A stretch of DNA of 64,000 nucleotides from Paraburkholderia mimosarum LMG 23256 = NBRC 106338 (lineage in GTDB: Bacteria > Pseudomonadota > Gammaproteobacteria > Burkholderiales > Burkholderiaceae): the NCBI RefSeq assembly GCF_000739815.1, contig NZ_BBJJ01000025.1:49476-113475 (forward strand), given 5' to 3'. Positions within the stretch are counted from its first letter, which is position 1; every line of letters starts with the position of its first letter. The notes under the pieces were generated by a model, which was given only the letters and a program-made list of their open reading frames with translations, ran no database searches and had not been told where the DNA came from. Made by a program: the position numbers and the translations under genes. This document shows positions 39,580 through 47,502 of this stretch, in pieces.

Positions 39580-40140
39580 CTAGTGCTTTTGCGAGCCGGC
39601 GCCCTGGCCGGAGCTGCGATCCGAGGGCTGCTCCGTCTGCCGCCCCGTTTTTCCGGCTTCCGCAACGGTGCTGGCCGTGTCCCTGGCGTCCCTCGCGCTG
39701 CGCTCCGCGAGGCTCGACACGTTTTCGGCGTTCTGGCGAATCACGCCCGAAAACTCGTCCGCCGTCCTGGCGGCCGAATCGGACACTCTACCGACCTGCT
39801 CGGCCAGTGTTCGCATGCTTTCTTGCTGGGCGCCCAGCTGTTCCCGGGTCCACTGAGCCAACCCGGCCTGCACATCACACGCAAGCTCGAACATTTCGCG
39901 TGCATAGGACTGTGCCTTGTCCGGCGAGGGGAAGGCCGCGGCTATCAGATCGGGGCGGGTATCGGCACGTCTCTGTTCCGCGGCAACCCGTTCGGCGTCC
40001 TCATGCGCCGCATTCATCATTGACCGCGACGCTTCGGCCGCCAGATCCGTGGTGGTCTTAAAAGCGTCGATCCCTTTCGAAGCGAGTCTGAAAAACAGGT
40101 TTGCATTGGCCTGCTGCAAATTCCAGAACGTCGAATACAT
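39580..40140 (-). CDS. Phasin family protein (PHB granule surface), first copy
   Basis: 186 residues from the ATG at 40140 (GAGGAGCAGCC upstream; an earlier ATG at 40155 lacks spacing). The start MYSTFWNLQQANANLFFRLA and helices such as GIDAFKTTTDLAAEASRSMM are the amphipathic coiled-coil phasin layout, which coats polyhydroxyalkanoate granules and controls their size. The C-terminal part is rich in Ser/Gly/Gln and disordered. It ends 320 bases from bdhA and faces it, giving a PHB-related cluster; regulation is separate, as it is on the opposite strand. Confidence 0.85.
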   Translation of the reverse strand: MYSTFWNLQQANANLFFRLASKGIDAFKTTTDLAAEASRSMMNAAHEDAERVAAEQRRADTRPDLIAAAFPSPDKAQSYAREMFELACDVQAGLAQWTREQLGAQQESMRTLAEQVGRVSDSAARTADEFSGVIRQNAENVSSLAERSARDARDTASTVAEAGKTGRQTEQPSDRSSGQGAGSQKH

Positions 40141-40583
40141 TTGGCTGCTCCTCATGGTTATGCCGCTGATTGCGACTTCCGTGGTGCAGCAATCGGGATG
40201 CCTCGAGTCGCAGATGCCGCGCCGGGGATCGCGCCCTCGATCAAAATCCTTCCGTGGAGCTATGGCTCGAACCTGACGCGGCTAACCAGTTCGCTGCCCG
40301 CTGGCGACCCGCGATCAGCATGCCCGTGAGGCTTCACGCGCTCACCAGGCTTCTCGCACGATAAAGCCGATCAACCAAGATGCTGCATTGGCTTGCCGCC
40401 GAAAGGGCGTTTGCGGGATGTGGCCGCGTTGGACAGTTAGTTGCAGCATACGCATGAAATATCTACGCGGAATCCATGTTCTACACTCTGAGGGTCGTCT
40501 TTCGACATCCGTATCCGCATGATCGACAATCGGCGAACACGCACTTTGTGAGTGACATCAGTTGTCCAGGAAAGGAGCGCACC
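40141..40583. other. Divergent intergenic region between phasin and MBL genes
   Basis: About 440 bases without a gene I can support; promoters of the two divergent genes must lie here. AGGAAAGGAG before 40584 is the ribosome site of the right-hand gene. No clear operator was found. Confidence 0.5.
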
Positions 40584-41315
40584 ATGGCGACCCCATCTCT
40601 GCCCGGCGGTACGACAGTCGACGAAATCGCGGACGACATCTATCGCATTTCCACTCCGGTCGAACTGCCGGGTGGCGGCGGATTCTCGTTCAACCAGTAC
40701 CTGATCGCCGACGACGAGCCGCTGCTATTTCATACAGGATTGCGCGCGCACTTTGCGAGCGTGGCGGAAGCCGTCGAGCGGATCATGCCGCTCGACCGGT
40801 TGCGCTATATCGGGTTTTCGCATTTCGAAGCCGACGAGTGCGGATCGCTCAACGCGTTTCTCGCAGCGGCGCCGCATGCGGAGCCGCTATGCGGCAAGAT
40901 CGCGGCCATGGTCTCCGTGAGCGACTATGCCGACCGGCCGCCGCGCGCGCTCGAAAACGACGAAACGATTTCGCTGGGGCAGCGCAGCGTGCGCTGGCTA
41001 TATACGCCGCATCTGCCGCACGCGTGGGAATGCGGCTTCCTCATGGAAACTACGTCGGCAACGCTGCTCTGTGGTGACCTGTTCTCGCAGGGCGGCTCCC
41101 GTCACCCGGCGCTGACTGAGAGCGATATTCTCGAACCGAGCGAGGCCTTCCGTCACAAGATGGATTACTTCTCACACACGAGAAATGCGCGCGACATGCT
41201 CGAAGGCCTCGCTGCGTTACAGCCAACGACTCTGGCCTGCATGCACGGCAGTGCCTGGCGCGGCAACGGCGCGGCCCTGCTGCTCGCGCTCGCCGATAGC
41301 GTCGAACATAGGTAG
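40584..41315 (+). CDS. MBL-fold protein of the oxygen-binding flavodiiron type
   Basis: 243 residues from the ATG at 40584 (AGGAAAGGAG upstream). The order FNQYLIADDEPLLFHTG, GFSHFEADECGSLN and later CGDLFSQGG is that of the diiron domain of flavodiiron proteins (FprA/FlRd), with SHFEAD supplying H80, E82 and D84. The next position in the canonical H-x-E-x-D-H motif is Glu85, so one metal ligand is absent. Other ligand candidates are Asp/His in LLCGDLF and ACMHGSAW. No flavodoxin or rubredoxin domain is fused. Its function may be sensing or hydrolysis rather than oxygen or NO reduction. Confidence 0.75.
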   Translation: MATPSLPGGTTVDEIADDIYRISTPVELPGGGGFSFNQYLIADDEPLLFHTGLRAHFASVAEAVERIMPLDRLRYIGFSHFEADECGSLNAFLAAAPHAEPLCGKIAAMVSVSDYADRPPRALENDETISLGQRSVRWLYTPHLPHAWECGFLMETTSATLLCGDLFSQGGSRHPALTESDILEPSEAFRHKMDYFSHTRNARDMLEGLAALQPTTLACMHGSAWRGNGAALLLALADSVEHR

Positions 41316-41348
41316 GCGCCAAGGCGGGATCGTGCGCGGGCGCCGCGA

Positions 41349-41690
41349 TCAGGCGTCCGCCTCCAGCGTGACGCCGGCACCGCGAATCACCTGAAGATAC
41401 GCGAGCGTATCGCCGACAGCTGCCGTTGCCTGCTCCGCGAGCCTGCGCATCTGCGCGGATTTTTCTGCGCTTGCCATCATCGATTCGAGCGCGTCCGCGT
41501 GCGCGAACCCGTGAGCCGCGGCCGCACCGAGCACGGCATCGAGAACACGCCGGGCGGCCACGCGGGCGTCGATCGGCGCGAGCGATGCGCGGTACGTGAG
41601 AAAACCCGCCATCAGCAGAAACTCGGCAGGGCTGATATGCCGGCCATTGCCAACCGGCACGCCGTTCGTATTGCCGTGATCCAGCGCCAT
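41349..41690 (-). CDS. Small helical protein of unknown function
   Basis: 113 residues from the ATG at 41690 behind GGGAGGCGATTT. The frame remains open upstream to 42143, but that extension is not protein-like. The product is alanine-rich and helical (SPAEFLLMAGFLTYRASLAP, ADALESMMASAEKSAQMRRL). I recognise no family. It is convergent with the MBL gene at its left and has no operon partner. Confidence 0.55.
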   Translation of the reverse strand: MALDHGNTNGVPVGNGRHISPAEFLLMAGFLTYRASLAPIDARVAARRVLDAVLGAAAAHGFAHADALESMMASAEKSAQMRRLAEQATAAVGDTLAYLQVIRGAGVTLEADA

Positions 41691-42271
41691 AAATCGCCTC
41701 CCACTTTGGGACACCGAGCACCATGAACGCACGCGCGGTGTCATTAACGTAAGGGATTTCCCGTAATCCGGGTTGCCGCGCGCGGCGCCGCACGCCGCGT
41801 AGAGAAGATCACTCTGCCAACCCCCGTACCGCTGTGGAAAGCAGGTTCCGGAAAATATAGTACAGAAAGGATCGTGCCCGCCAAAGAATGCGACAAGGTT
41901 CGACATGGGGTTAATACCAGCCCCGGCATTCGAACTTCTCTTCGGTGCCACAAGCGGCGGCCGCATACGTCCATATTTTTCGCCATGCCGGGATCGCAAG
42001 TCGTAGTATTCTTGATCCGCCGCTGGTTCCCCGGTGAGAACATCTCGCCAACTCGCGTTATTCGATCGCGCGGCTCGAAAAGGATGGTGATGTGGCCCCC
42101 GCCACGCGTCCTGATTGATCCAAAGGTGAGAGCGGCATGGCAATGCCGCTCTCCTGCAACACTGTCATGTTTTTGAAGGCTTCGAAATAATTCGTGAACG
42201 TCGCCGATGCATGGCGAGTCCCCGCGGATAACTAATCAAGTCCGCGCGGACGATATTCTTCGAGGGGATTC
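41691..42271. other. Intergenic region upstream of hpnJ, with a perfect hairpin
   Basis: About 580 bases without a supported gene. GAGAGCGGCAT and ATGCCGCTCTC (42128-42138 and 42143-42153) are a perfect 11-bp stem with a GGCA loop. No U-run follows at once (TTTTT begins some 17 bases later), so it is not a classical terminator for any known transcript. The region should carry the hpnJ promoter. Confidence 0.5.
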
Positions 42272-43693
42272 ATGAAAACGTTGTTTTTGCAGGCGCCTTC
42301 CTATGAGGGCTTCGATGGCGGCGCAGGTTCGCGCTTCCAGACGAAGCGCGAGATCAAATCGTTCTGGTATCCAACCTGGCTCGTCCAGCCCGCTGCGCTG
42401 GTCGAGGGCAGCCGTGTCGTGGATGCCCCCGCCGACGATCTGTCGCTCGAAGCGACGCTCGACATCGCGCAGGAATACGAACTTGTCATCATCCATACGA
42501 GTTCGCCGTCGTTCCAGAGCGACATTCAATTCGCGGAGCACTTGAAGCAGCGCAAACCCTCGATCCTCATCGGGATGATCGGCGCCAAAGTGGCCGTCGA
42601 CCCTCATGGTTCGCTCACCGCAAGCCATGCGCTCGATTTCGTATGCCGTGAAGAATTCGATTTCACTTGTCGCGAGATTGCGCAGGGACTTCCGTTCGAA
42701 TCGATTCTCGGCCTGAGCTACCGTCTGCCAGACGGCGGGATCATGCACAACGACGCCCGGCCCATTCTCGAAGACATGGACCAGTTGCCGTTCGTCTCGC
42801 CCATCTACAAGCGCGACCTCACGCCGGAGCATTACTTCAGCGGCTACCTCAAGCATCCGTATCTTTCGCTCTATACGGGGCGCGGCTGCAAATCGAGGTG
42901 CACCTTCTGCCTCTGGCCGCATACGGTCGGCGGCCATCGCTATCGCACGCGCTCGGTCGAACACGTCCTCGAAGAAGTGAAGTGGGTCAGGGACAACATG
43001 CCCGAGATCAAGGAGATCATGTTCGACGACGACACCTTCACGGATCTCAGACCGAGAGCCGAGGAGATCGCTCGCGGACTCGGCAAGTTAGGCGTGACGT
43101 GGTCGTGCAACGCGAAGGCGAATGTGCCCTACTCCACCCTCAAGGTGATGAAAGAGAACGGGTTGCGGCTCCTGCTCGTCGGCTATGAATCCGGCGACGA
43201 CCAGATTCTCGTAAACGTCAAAAAGGGCCTGCGCACCGATATGGCGCGGCAGTTCAGTGAGGACTGCCGCAAGCTAGGTATCAAGATTCACGGCACGTTC
43301 ATCCTCGGGCTGCCTGGCGAGACGCACGAGACGATACAGAAGACGATCCAGTATGCGAAGGAGATCAATCCCCACACCATCCAGGTGTCGCTCGCCGCGC
43401 CGTATCCGGGCACTGTCCTTCACAAGCAGGCCGTCGAAAATGGATGGCTGAATGACACCAAGGTCATTACGCTCATCAATTCCGCCGGCACCCAGGCCTC
43501 CACGATCGGCTATCCGCACCTGTCGCGCGAAGAGATTTACCTTGGCGTCGAGGAGTTCTACAAACGCTTTTATTTCCGGCCGTCGAAGATCTGGGAAATC
43601 GTGCGCGAAATGCTGATGAGCTGGGAGATGATGAAGCGGCGCCTGCAGGAAGGTGCGGAGTTCTTCAGATATCTTCGCGCACGCAAGGTATGA
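42272..43693 (+). CDS. hpnJ: Hopanoid-biosynthesis radical SAM protein HpnJ
   Basis: 473 residues from the ATG at 42272 (GAGGGGATTC upstream). The N-terminal KTLFLQAPSYEGFDGGAGSR and REIKSFWYPTWLVQPAALVE are diagnostic of HpnJ; a cobalamin-binding-like domain precedes the radical SAM core with Cys206, Cys210 and Cys213 (CKSRCTFC). HpnJ is required in Burkholderia for bacteriohopanetetrol cyclitol ether, a polar-head modification of the hopanoid membrane lipids (established knowledge). The other hopanoid genes hpnI and hpnK, which usually lie beside it, are absent here. Confidence 0.92.
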   Translation: MKTLFLQAPSYEGFDGGAGSRFQTKREIKSFWYPTWLVQPAALVEGSRVVDAPADDLSLEATLDIAQEYELVIIHTSSPSFQSDIQFAEHLKQRKPSILIGMIGAKVAVDPHGSLTASHALDFVCREEFDFTCREIAQGLPFESILGLSYRLPDGGIMHNDARPILEDMDQLPFVSPIYKRDLTPEHYFSGYLKHPYLSLYTGRGCKSRCTFCLWPHTVGGHRYRTRSVEHVLEEVKWVRDNMPEIKEIMFDDDTFTDLRPRAEEIARGLGKLGVTWSCNAKANVPYSTLKVMKENGLRLLLVGYESGDDQILVNVKKGLRTDMARQFSEDCRKLGIKIHGTFILGLPGETHETIQKTIQYAKEINPHTIQVSLAAPYPGTVLHKQAVENGWLNDTKVITLINSAGTQASTIGYPHLSREEIYLGVEEFYKRFYFRPSKIWEIVREMLMSWEMMKRRLQEGAEFFRYLRARKV

Positions 43694-43727
43694 AGCAGTC
43701 ACGCCGCCGGCGGTGACCGTCACATCA

Positions 43728-44636
43728 TCACGGCTGCGTCCGCTTGAGTTCGGCGACGCGGAGCTGATAGCTCCGCAGCAGGCACGCTTTATCCTCGCAC
43801 ACGTTGCGCGAATTGCGTAGCCACGCTCGTTGATCCGCCCGCAGCTTTGTCTTGTTGGCCGAGGTCTTTAGCTTCTGGTTAAAGACCTCGGCCATTGTTT
43901 TATCCAGGCGGGCAAGCTCCGGATCTGTGCAAACGATCTGCGCCTGAACGCTCAGGAGCCCACTGCAATCGAGGCTTTGGGCCAGCGCATCTTTGGTCCC
44001 CGATTGCGTTTCGAGCAGCCCCGGGCGGCAAAGTCCACGAAGCGTCGTGCAAGCAATGTTGCGCCCGACCCATGCCATTTCGCTCGCGCCATACTCCTTG
44101 ACGAAACGATTGATGGCTGCGTGACTCACTCCCCTTCGCATGGCGTTCGCTGCGATGATTTCGTTGCACAGGGAGTCTTCGGTATAGGTTTTTCCGTCGC
44201 GCCGATAGCAGCTGTGAAAGCCCAGCATGCCCGTGCCAACCACACTACGACGCTCCCCCGAGGCGAACAGGATCGAGGCGCATGCGGAGGCGCACTTCGC
44301 GTTATCGGGAACGGTCGTATAGACACGCACTTGATCCATGGCATCCACGATCCGGAACGCGGCCTCGACATTGCCGCCCGGACTATCGAGAACAAAGGGG
44401 ACGAGCCCTTCGCCATCGCGACCCGCGAGTTTGGCGACCGCCAGGAATTTATCTGCGTCGCCACTCTGAATACGTCCCTTCCCGATGATCATGTTCAGCT
44501 TGAGCTCGGGTTGGTAGTAAATCTTGAAGTCCATTCCCGCCGACATACCCGGCAACATGAGCAGCGCCCAAACGAACCAGGCAACCAGGCAACGAACCCG
44601 CGCGACCATGGCTGTCGGTTGCCGAGCGCTGCACAT
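43728..44636 (-). CDS. Exported ClpP-like domain fused to an LprI-like lysozyme-inhibitor domain
   Basis: 302 residues from the ATG at 44636, with AAGGAGGAGGACGGC upstream. A signal sequence (VAWFVWALLMLPGMSAG) leads to a ClpP/crotonase-like domain with VPFVLDSPGGNVEAAFRI and NAKCASACASILFASGE, the pattern of periplasmic ClpP-class proteins of unknown role. From residue ~225 the sequence reads DCSGLLSVQAQIVCTDPELA, then RADQRAWLRNSRNVCEDKAC: the cysteine-rich LprI/DUF1311 fold, which in known cases inhibits lysozyme. The lipoprotein gene lies immediately upstream on the same strand, 70 bases apart. Both domains look intact. Confidence 0.85.
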   Translation of the reverse strand: MCSARQPTAMVARVRCLVAWFVWALLMLPGMSAGMDFKIYYQPELKLNMIIGKGRIQSGDADKFLAVAKLAGRDGEGLVPFVLDSPGGNVEAAFRIVDAMDQVRVYTTVPDNAKCASACASILFASGERRSVVGTGMLGFHSCYRRDGKTYTEDSLCNEIIAANAMRRGVSHAAINRFVKEYGASEMAWVGRNIACTTLRGLCRPGLLETQSGTKDALAQSLDCSGLLSVQAQIVCTDPELARLDKTMAEVFNQKLKTSANKTKLRADQRAWLRNSRNVCEDKACLLRSYQLRVAELKRTQP

Positions 44637-44705
44637 GCCGTCCTCCTCCTTGCAGCCCACACCGTCGAAACGGGCTCTTGGGCAATTTCGCAATGTCGGT
44701 CGATG

Positions 44706-45200
44706 CTAGAACCCGCGCCTCAGGTTCCGGTCCCGCATGGGATCTGGCGTTTTTTGCGTGAGCCGCAGAATGCCCTGATCATCGAAGTAAAAGTGGAACA
44801 TCATGTAGTCGATGTTGTTCTCCATGTACCGGTAGGACCAGACTTCCCGCTGCATGCGCGAAAAGTATGCGGTCTCCGCGGGGCGCCCAAAATGGATCAG
44901 GACGTCATCGCGCGTCCACTCGTTGACTTTCGCGCGGTTGAACTCGCTTTCCTGCAATACCTGGCGCACGCTCAGGATCTTGCCGTTGATATCGATGTCC
45001 GCGGCGGTCGTCGTCGTGCCCATCGGCTGCGTTGGCCACATGAGGCGCTTACCGCCCCCCGGCAGGTTATAAGTCTCGCGGGGCGGGCCAAGACGAGCGA
45101 TCAATGCCGACTGGTCCGCGCCTGGCTCGACGCTCTGCCACGGCTGGGCGCAGCCGGCCATGAACGCCGCCGCGACGATGACCCACGCGAGCTTCATCAT
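44706..45200 (-). CDS. Small lipoprotein (SmpA/OmlA-like fold)
   Basis: 164 residues. GAGGGGTTCGAC precedes the ATG pair at 45200/45197. MMKLAWVIVAAAFMAGC contains the lipobox FMAGC, so it is an outer-membrane or periplasmic lipoprotein. The mature part has two related modules (SALIARLGPPRETYNLPGGG and DDVLIHFGRPAETAYFSRMQ, each followed by a hydrophobic aromatic strand), the repeated pattern of SmpA/OmlA or BamE-like folds. It is upstream of the ClpP/LprI fusion gene by 69 bases and may be co-transcribed. Confidence 0.78.
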   Translation of the reverse strand: MMKLAWVIVAAAFMAGCAQPWQSVEPGADQSALIARLGPPRETYNLPGGGKRLMWPTQPMGTTTTAADIDINGKILSVRQVLQESEFNRAKVNEWTRDDVLIHFGRPAETAYFSRMQREVWSYRYMENNIDYMMFHFYFDDQGILRLTQKTPDPMRDRNLRRGF

Positions 45201-45547
45201 GTCGAACCCCTCCTCGTTCCCCTCCCAGGCGCGCCGAGCGCCTGTGCAATCGTGAGGGAAGTCCCGGATGAAGCCAATCGGACCATGGTCCTACCGGACG
45301 CCACAGCGGGCGGTGCTAGAGGACTGACCGGGTTTTCATATCGTGCAATGCCTGTTCAGTTTGCGAAGACAACGATACGTCAACGAGCGCGCGGAATTGC
45401 GCATCGGAAGACCTCGTCCCTTATGGTGAAACAAGATTGGCAAGCCTTTGAATATCCGGGATATTTAATCTCCGGGGGCGCGCGCATTGCCGATGTTTCA
45501 CTGCGATAGACTCAAACCCATCACCTTCTACTCACTGGAGATTGACG
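45201..45547. other. Divergent intergenic region with a 15-bp perfect palindrome
   Basis: About 350 bases without a gene. The palindrome AATATCCGGGATATT lies at 45451-45465, about 80 bases before the plus-strand gene at 45548, and could be an operator. No -35/-10 pair is clear. The left half should hold the promoter of the minus-strand lipoprotein operon. Confidence 0.5.
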
Positions 45548-45772
45548 ATGGACGTGTATATCGAACCGTTGCCGCGCGGCCAATGGGGACCAATCGATGG
45601 TTACTCTCTCGAGTTTGCCGATGGCAGCAAATTCACTCATGACATATTTCGCTCGGAGCTTCTCGCGATCAGCGAGGTCATCCTGCGAGGCTACAAACCG
45701 CTGCTGGCAAAAGTCCGCATAACGGACAAGCAATCGACCGCGCATTGGCAGCGCCCGGAAACGGCACGCTAA
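45548..45772 (+). CDS. Small protein of unknown function
   Basis: 74 residues; GGAG stands seven bases before the ATG at 45548. MDVYIEPLPRGQWGPIDGYS and FADGSKFTHDIFRSELLAIS are its main blocks, mixed alpha/beta with no signal or membrane segment. I recognise no family. It may be controlled by the palindrome ending 82 bases upstream. Confidence 0.6.
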   Translation: MDVYIEPLPRGQWGPIDGYSLEFADGSKFTHDIFRSELLAISEVILRGYKPLLAKVRITDKQSTAHWQRPETAR

Positions 45773-45876
45773 TGCGCTCGGGCGCTAGCGCGCTCGCTGT
45801 TATTCGATGCGTTGGAAACTTCCCGGCTCGACGGCTTGCTGTCGCCGTCGAGCGGCACACATGCCGGATGCGCGAT

Positions 45877-46125
45877 TCAAGCGTTGTTCGAGGTGTATCG
45901 CGAGGCTTCCAGATGGTCGAGGCGCCCCAGCAGGTCGATGCCCTGCAATTCGATCTGGATGGGTAGCCGGGGCATGGCCAGGACCGTGCGAATTCTGGCC
46001 CGCCAATCATTCACGCCGACGATCGCCCCTGAATCGTAAGCGCGCAGGAAGTCGGCCGAGTGCTCCAGATGGTTGAGCACGTTGCGGATCTGCGCCAGAT
46101 CCTTTTCTGCCAGGTCGTAGCCCAC
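45877..46125 (-). CDS. Small protein, copy B of the duplicated two-gene cassette
   Basis: 82 residues from a GTG at 46125 (VGYDLAEKDLAQIRNVLNHL). It shares EHSAD, the DWRARIRTVLAMP block and LLGRLDHLE with the copy-A protein at 17081-17314. The C-terminus EASRYTSNNA is unique. As in copy A, it follows a small single-membrane-span gene on the same strand, but here 114 bases separate them. Helical, soluble, function unknown. Confidence 0.55.
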   Translation of the reverse strand: MGYDLAEKDLAQIRNVLNHLEHSADFLRAYDSGAIVGVNDWRARIRTVLAMPRLPIQIELQGIDLLGRLDHLEASRYTSNNA

Positions 46126-46239
46126 GGGGGGGCCCCCTATCGGTGTGATGGTGCAATGTCTCGCTCGTTCATCGAGGCGATGAACGTGAGGGCACAGGTG
46201 GCTCGACGTCGGTGCTCGATGCATCGCGTCCCGAACCGT

Positions 46240-46398
46240 TCAGTGTCGCGAGCGAGTCCAGCGGCACCAGTCATGATGGTCGAGATTGCGTAGTAGATCC
46301 GCACGACGACGCTCCCGGCGGTAATGCGCCGCGACGCCAAATACCGCTATTGCCAGCACGATCGTGCCGGCAGCCATACCCAGCCAGGATGGATCCAT
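46240..46398 (-). CDS. Small single-pass membrane protein, copy B of the duplicated cassette
   Basis: 52 residues from the ATG at 46398, behind GAGGAGGCTGAC. The sequence begins MDPSWLGMAAGTIVLAIAVF, a single membrane helix, then HYRRERRRADLLRNLDHHDW. The paralogue at 17295-17549 matches over the whole of this length. It is shorter because a stop follows DWCRWTRSRH. Confidence 0.6.
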   Translation of the reverse strand: MDPSWLGMAAGTIVLAIAVFGVAAHYRRERRRADLLRNLDHHDWCRWTRSRH

Positions 46399-46502
46399 GT
46401 CAGCCTCCTCAGGAACATACAGGATCGCAGCCCCTTTTTGGGGCGGCTCGCACGGAAAATACGCGCGGCCTGAATGACGGCCTGTTTGCGCTCGACCGCC
46501 CG

Positions 46503-46700
46503 TCAGCGTACCCGCGCGATGGCGCGCAGGACTGCATCGCCGCGCGGCGTGACGCGAGGAATGAGAAACCCGGCTTCAGGTGAATCATTGGCAATCAACT
46601 GAAGCGCGCGCAGCGCGCCCAGTTCGGCGCGGTCGGCCTCAATACGTTCGGGCGCGTCCTTCACCAGCAATAACGTGGCGACTTCGTGCGGGCTCAACAT
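46503..46700 (-). CDS. Small conserved Burkholderiaceae protein
   Basis: 65 residues from the ATG at 46700 with GGAGACGCC upstream. MLSPHEVATLLLVKDAPERI leads into EADRAELGALRALQLI and RVTPRGDAVLRAIARV. The shape suggests a winged-helix-like small DNA-binding or adaptor domain (the closing TPRGDAVL pattern is common in winged-helix ends), but this is weak. Similar short genes are common in the group. No partner gene is close on the same strand. Confidence 0.6.
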   Translation of the reverse strand: MLSPHEVATLLLVKDAPERIEADRAELGALRALQLIANDSPEAGFLIPRVTPRGDAVLRAIARVR

Positions 46701-46808
46701 GGCGTCTCCGTTTCGAAGGGCAACTGTGAAAAGAGCAACTAATTCGGACAACATACCGAAAGTCTGCGAGAACACACAGGCGAAGGCAGTAGAAGCGTTA
46801 GAAATCTT

Positions 46809-47300
46809 CTATCTGGATAGCGACAGCGGCTCCTGGGAGGTCCTTCGTCGCTTCGCAGCGGTTGGCGCCGCATTGTCGGGAGCGGCAGTTGAATCGGCGC
46901 GCGCAGGATTCATCGCATCGACACCCCCTTCGCACTTCGTGACGCCATTGAGCATCGTGCTTTCATGGCGCGCCTGCCCGTGATGGACATCACTGGCGGA
47001 GCGGTTCAGGCTTGCCGTCGTTCGCGACGCAATATCCATCCAGCCCTCGGTGTAGCCCGAGATTTGCAGCGCAAGCCAGGGCAGTGCATCGGTCTGATGT
47101 CTGACCCACTGCTCAGGTGTCTGCGCCCGTAGCACGTTTTCCCAGTGCAGGACTGCGCCGGCCTGTACCGAACGGCAGGTCTCCAGATTCAAACGCATCA
47201 ACTCACTGAAACTGGCAAGCAGTTGAACGCTGACCAGGGAAAAATTCGTTACGCAGGATTGATACGGCGTGGCAAGGGATGCTTGCTCAGGAGTGCTCAC
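46809..47300 (-). CDS. Phasin family protein, second copy
   Basis: 163 residues from a GTG at 47300, behind GGGGGAGATTCC. SCVTNFSLVSVQLLASFSEL, MRLNLETCRSVQAGAVLHWE and ISGYTEGWMDIASRTTASLN give the amphipathic helices of the phasin-2 family, followed by a disordered basic tail. It lies far from the first phasin (39580-40140). PHB-coating function is inferred from the family. Confidence 0.7.
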   Translation of the reverse strand: MSTPEQASLATPYQSCVTNFSLVSVQLLASFSELMRLNLETCRSVQAGAVLHWENVLRAQTPEQWVRHQTDALPWLALQISGYTEGWMDIASRTTASLNRSASDVHHGQARHESTMLNGVTKCEGGVDAMNPARADSTAAPDNAAPTAAKRRRTSQEPLSLSR

Positions 47301-47502
47301 GGAATCTCCCCCTTTTTCTCATCGTCGTTAATTGGCCGCTGCCACGAGGCGGGTAACCAGCATGTGTGCAAAGACACGCTGCCCTTCGCGGGCGGTCGCC
47401 GCCGATCTAGAGCCTAGATTCTAACTTTGTTAAATCGCCGTTGTTGCGGCGTCTTGACCAGGGACTTTCCCCAATATGTGGGATGCAGCGAGGCTCCCAG
47501 GG

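Noticed and set aside
42128..42153. Intrinsic terminator of the small gene at 41349-41690
   Set aside because: The gene runs the other way and ends far away, and there is no U-tract beside the stem.
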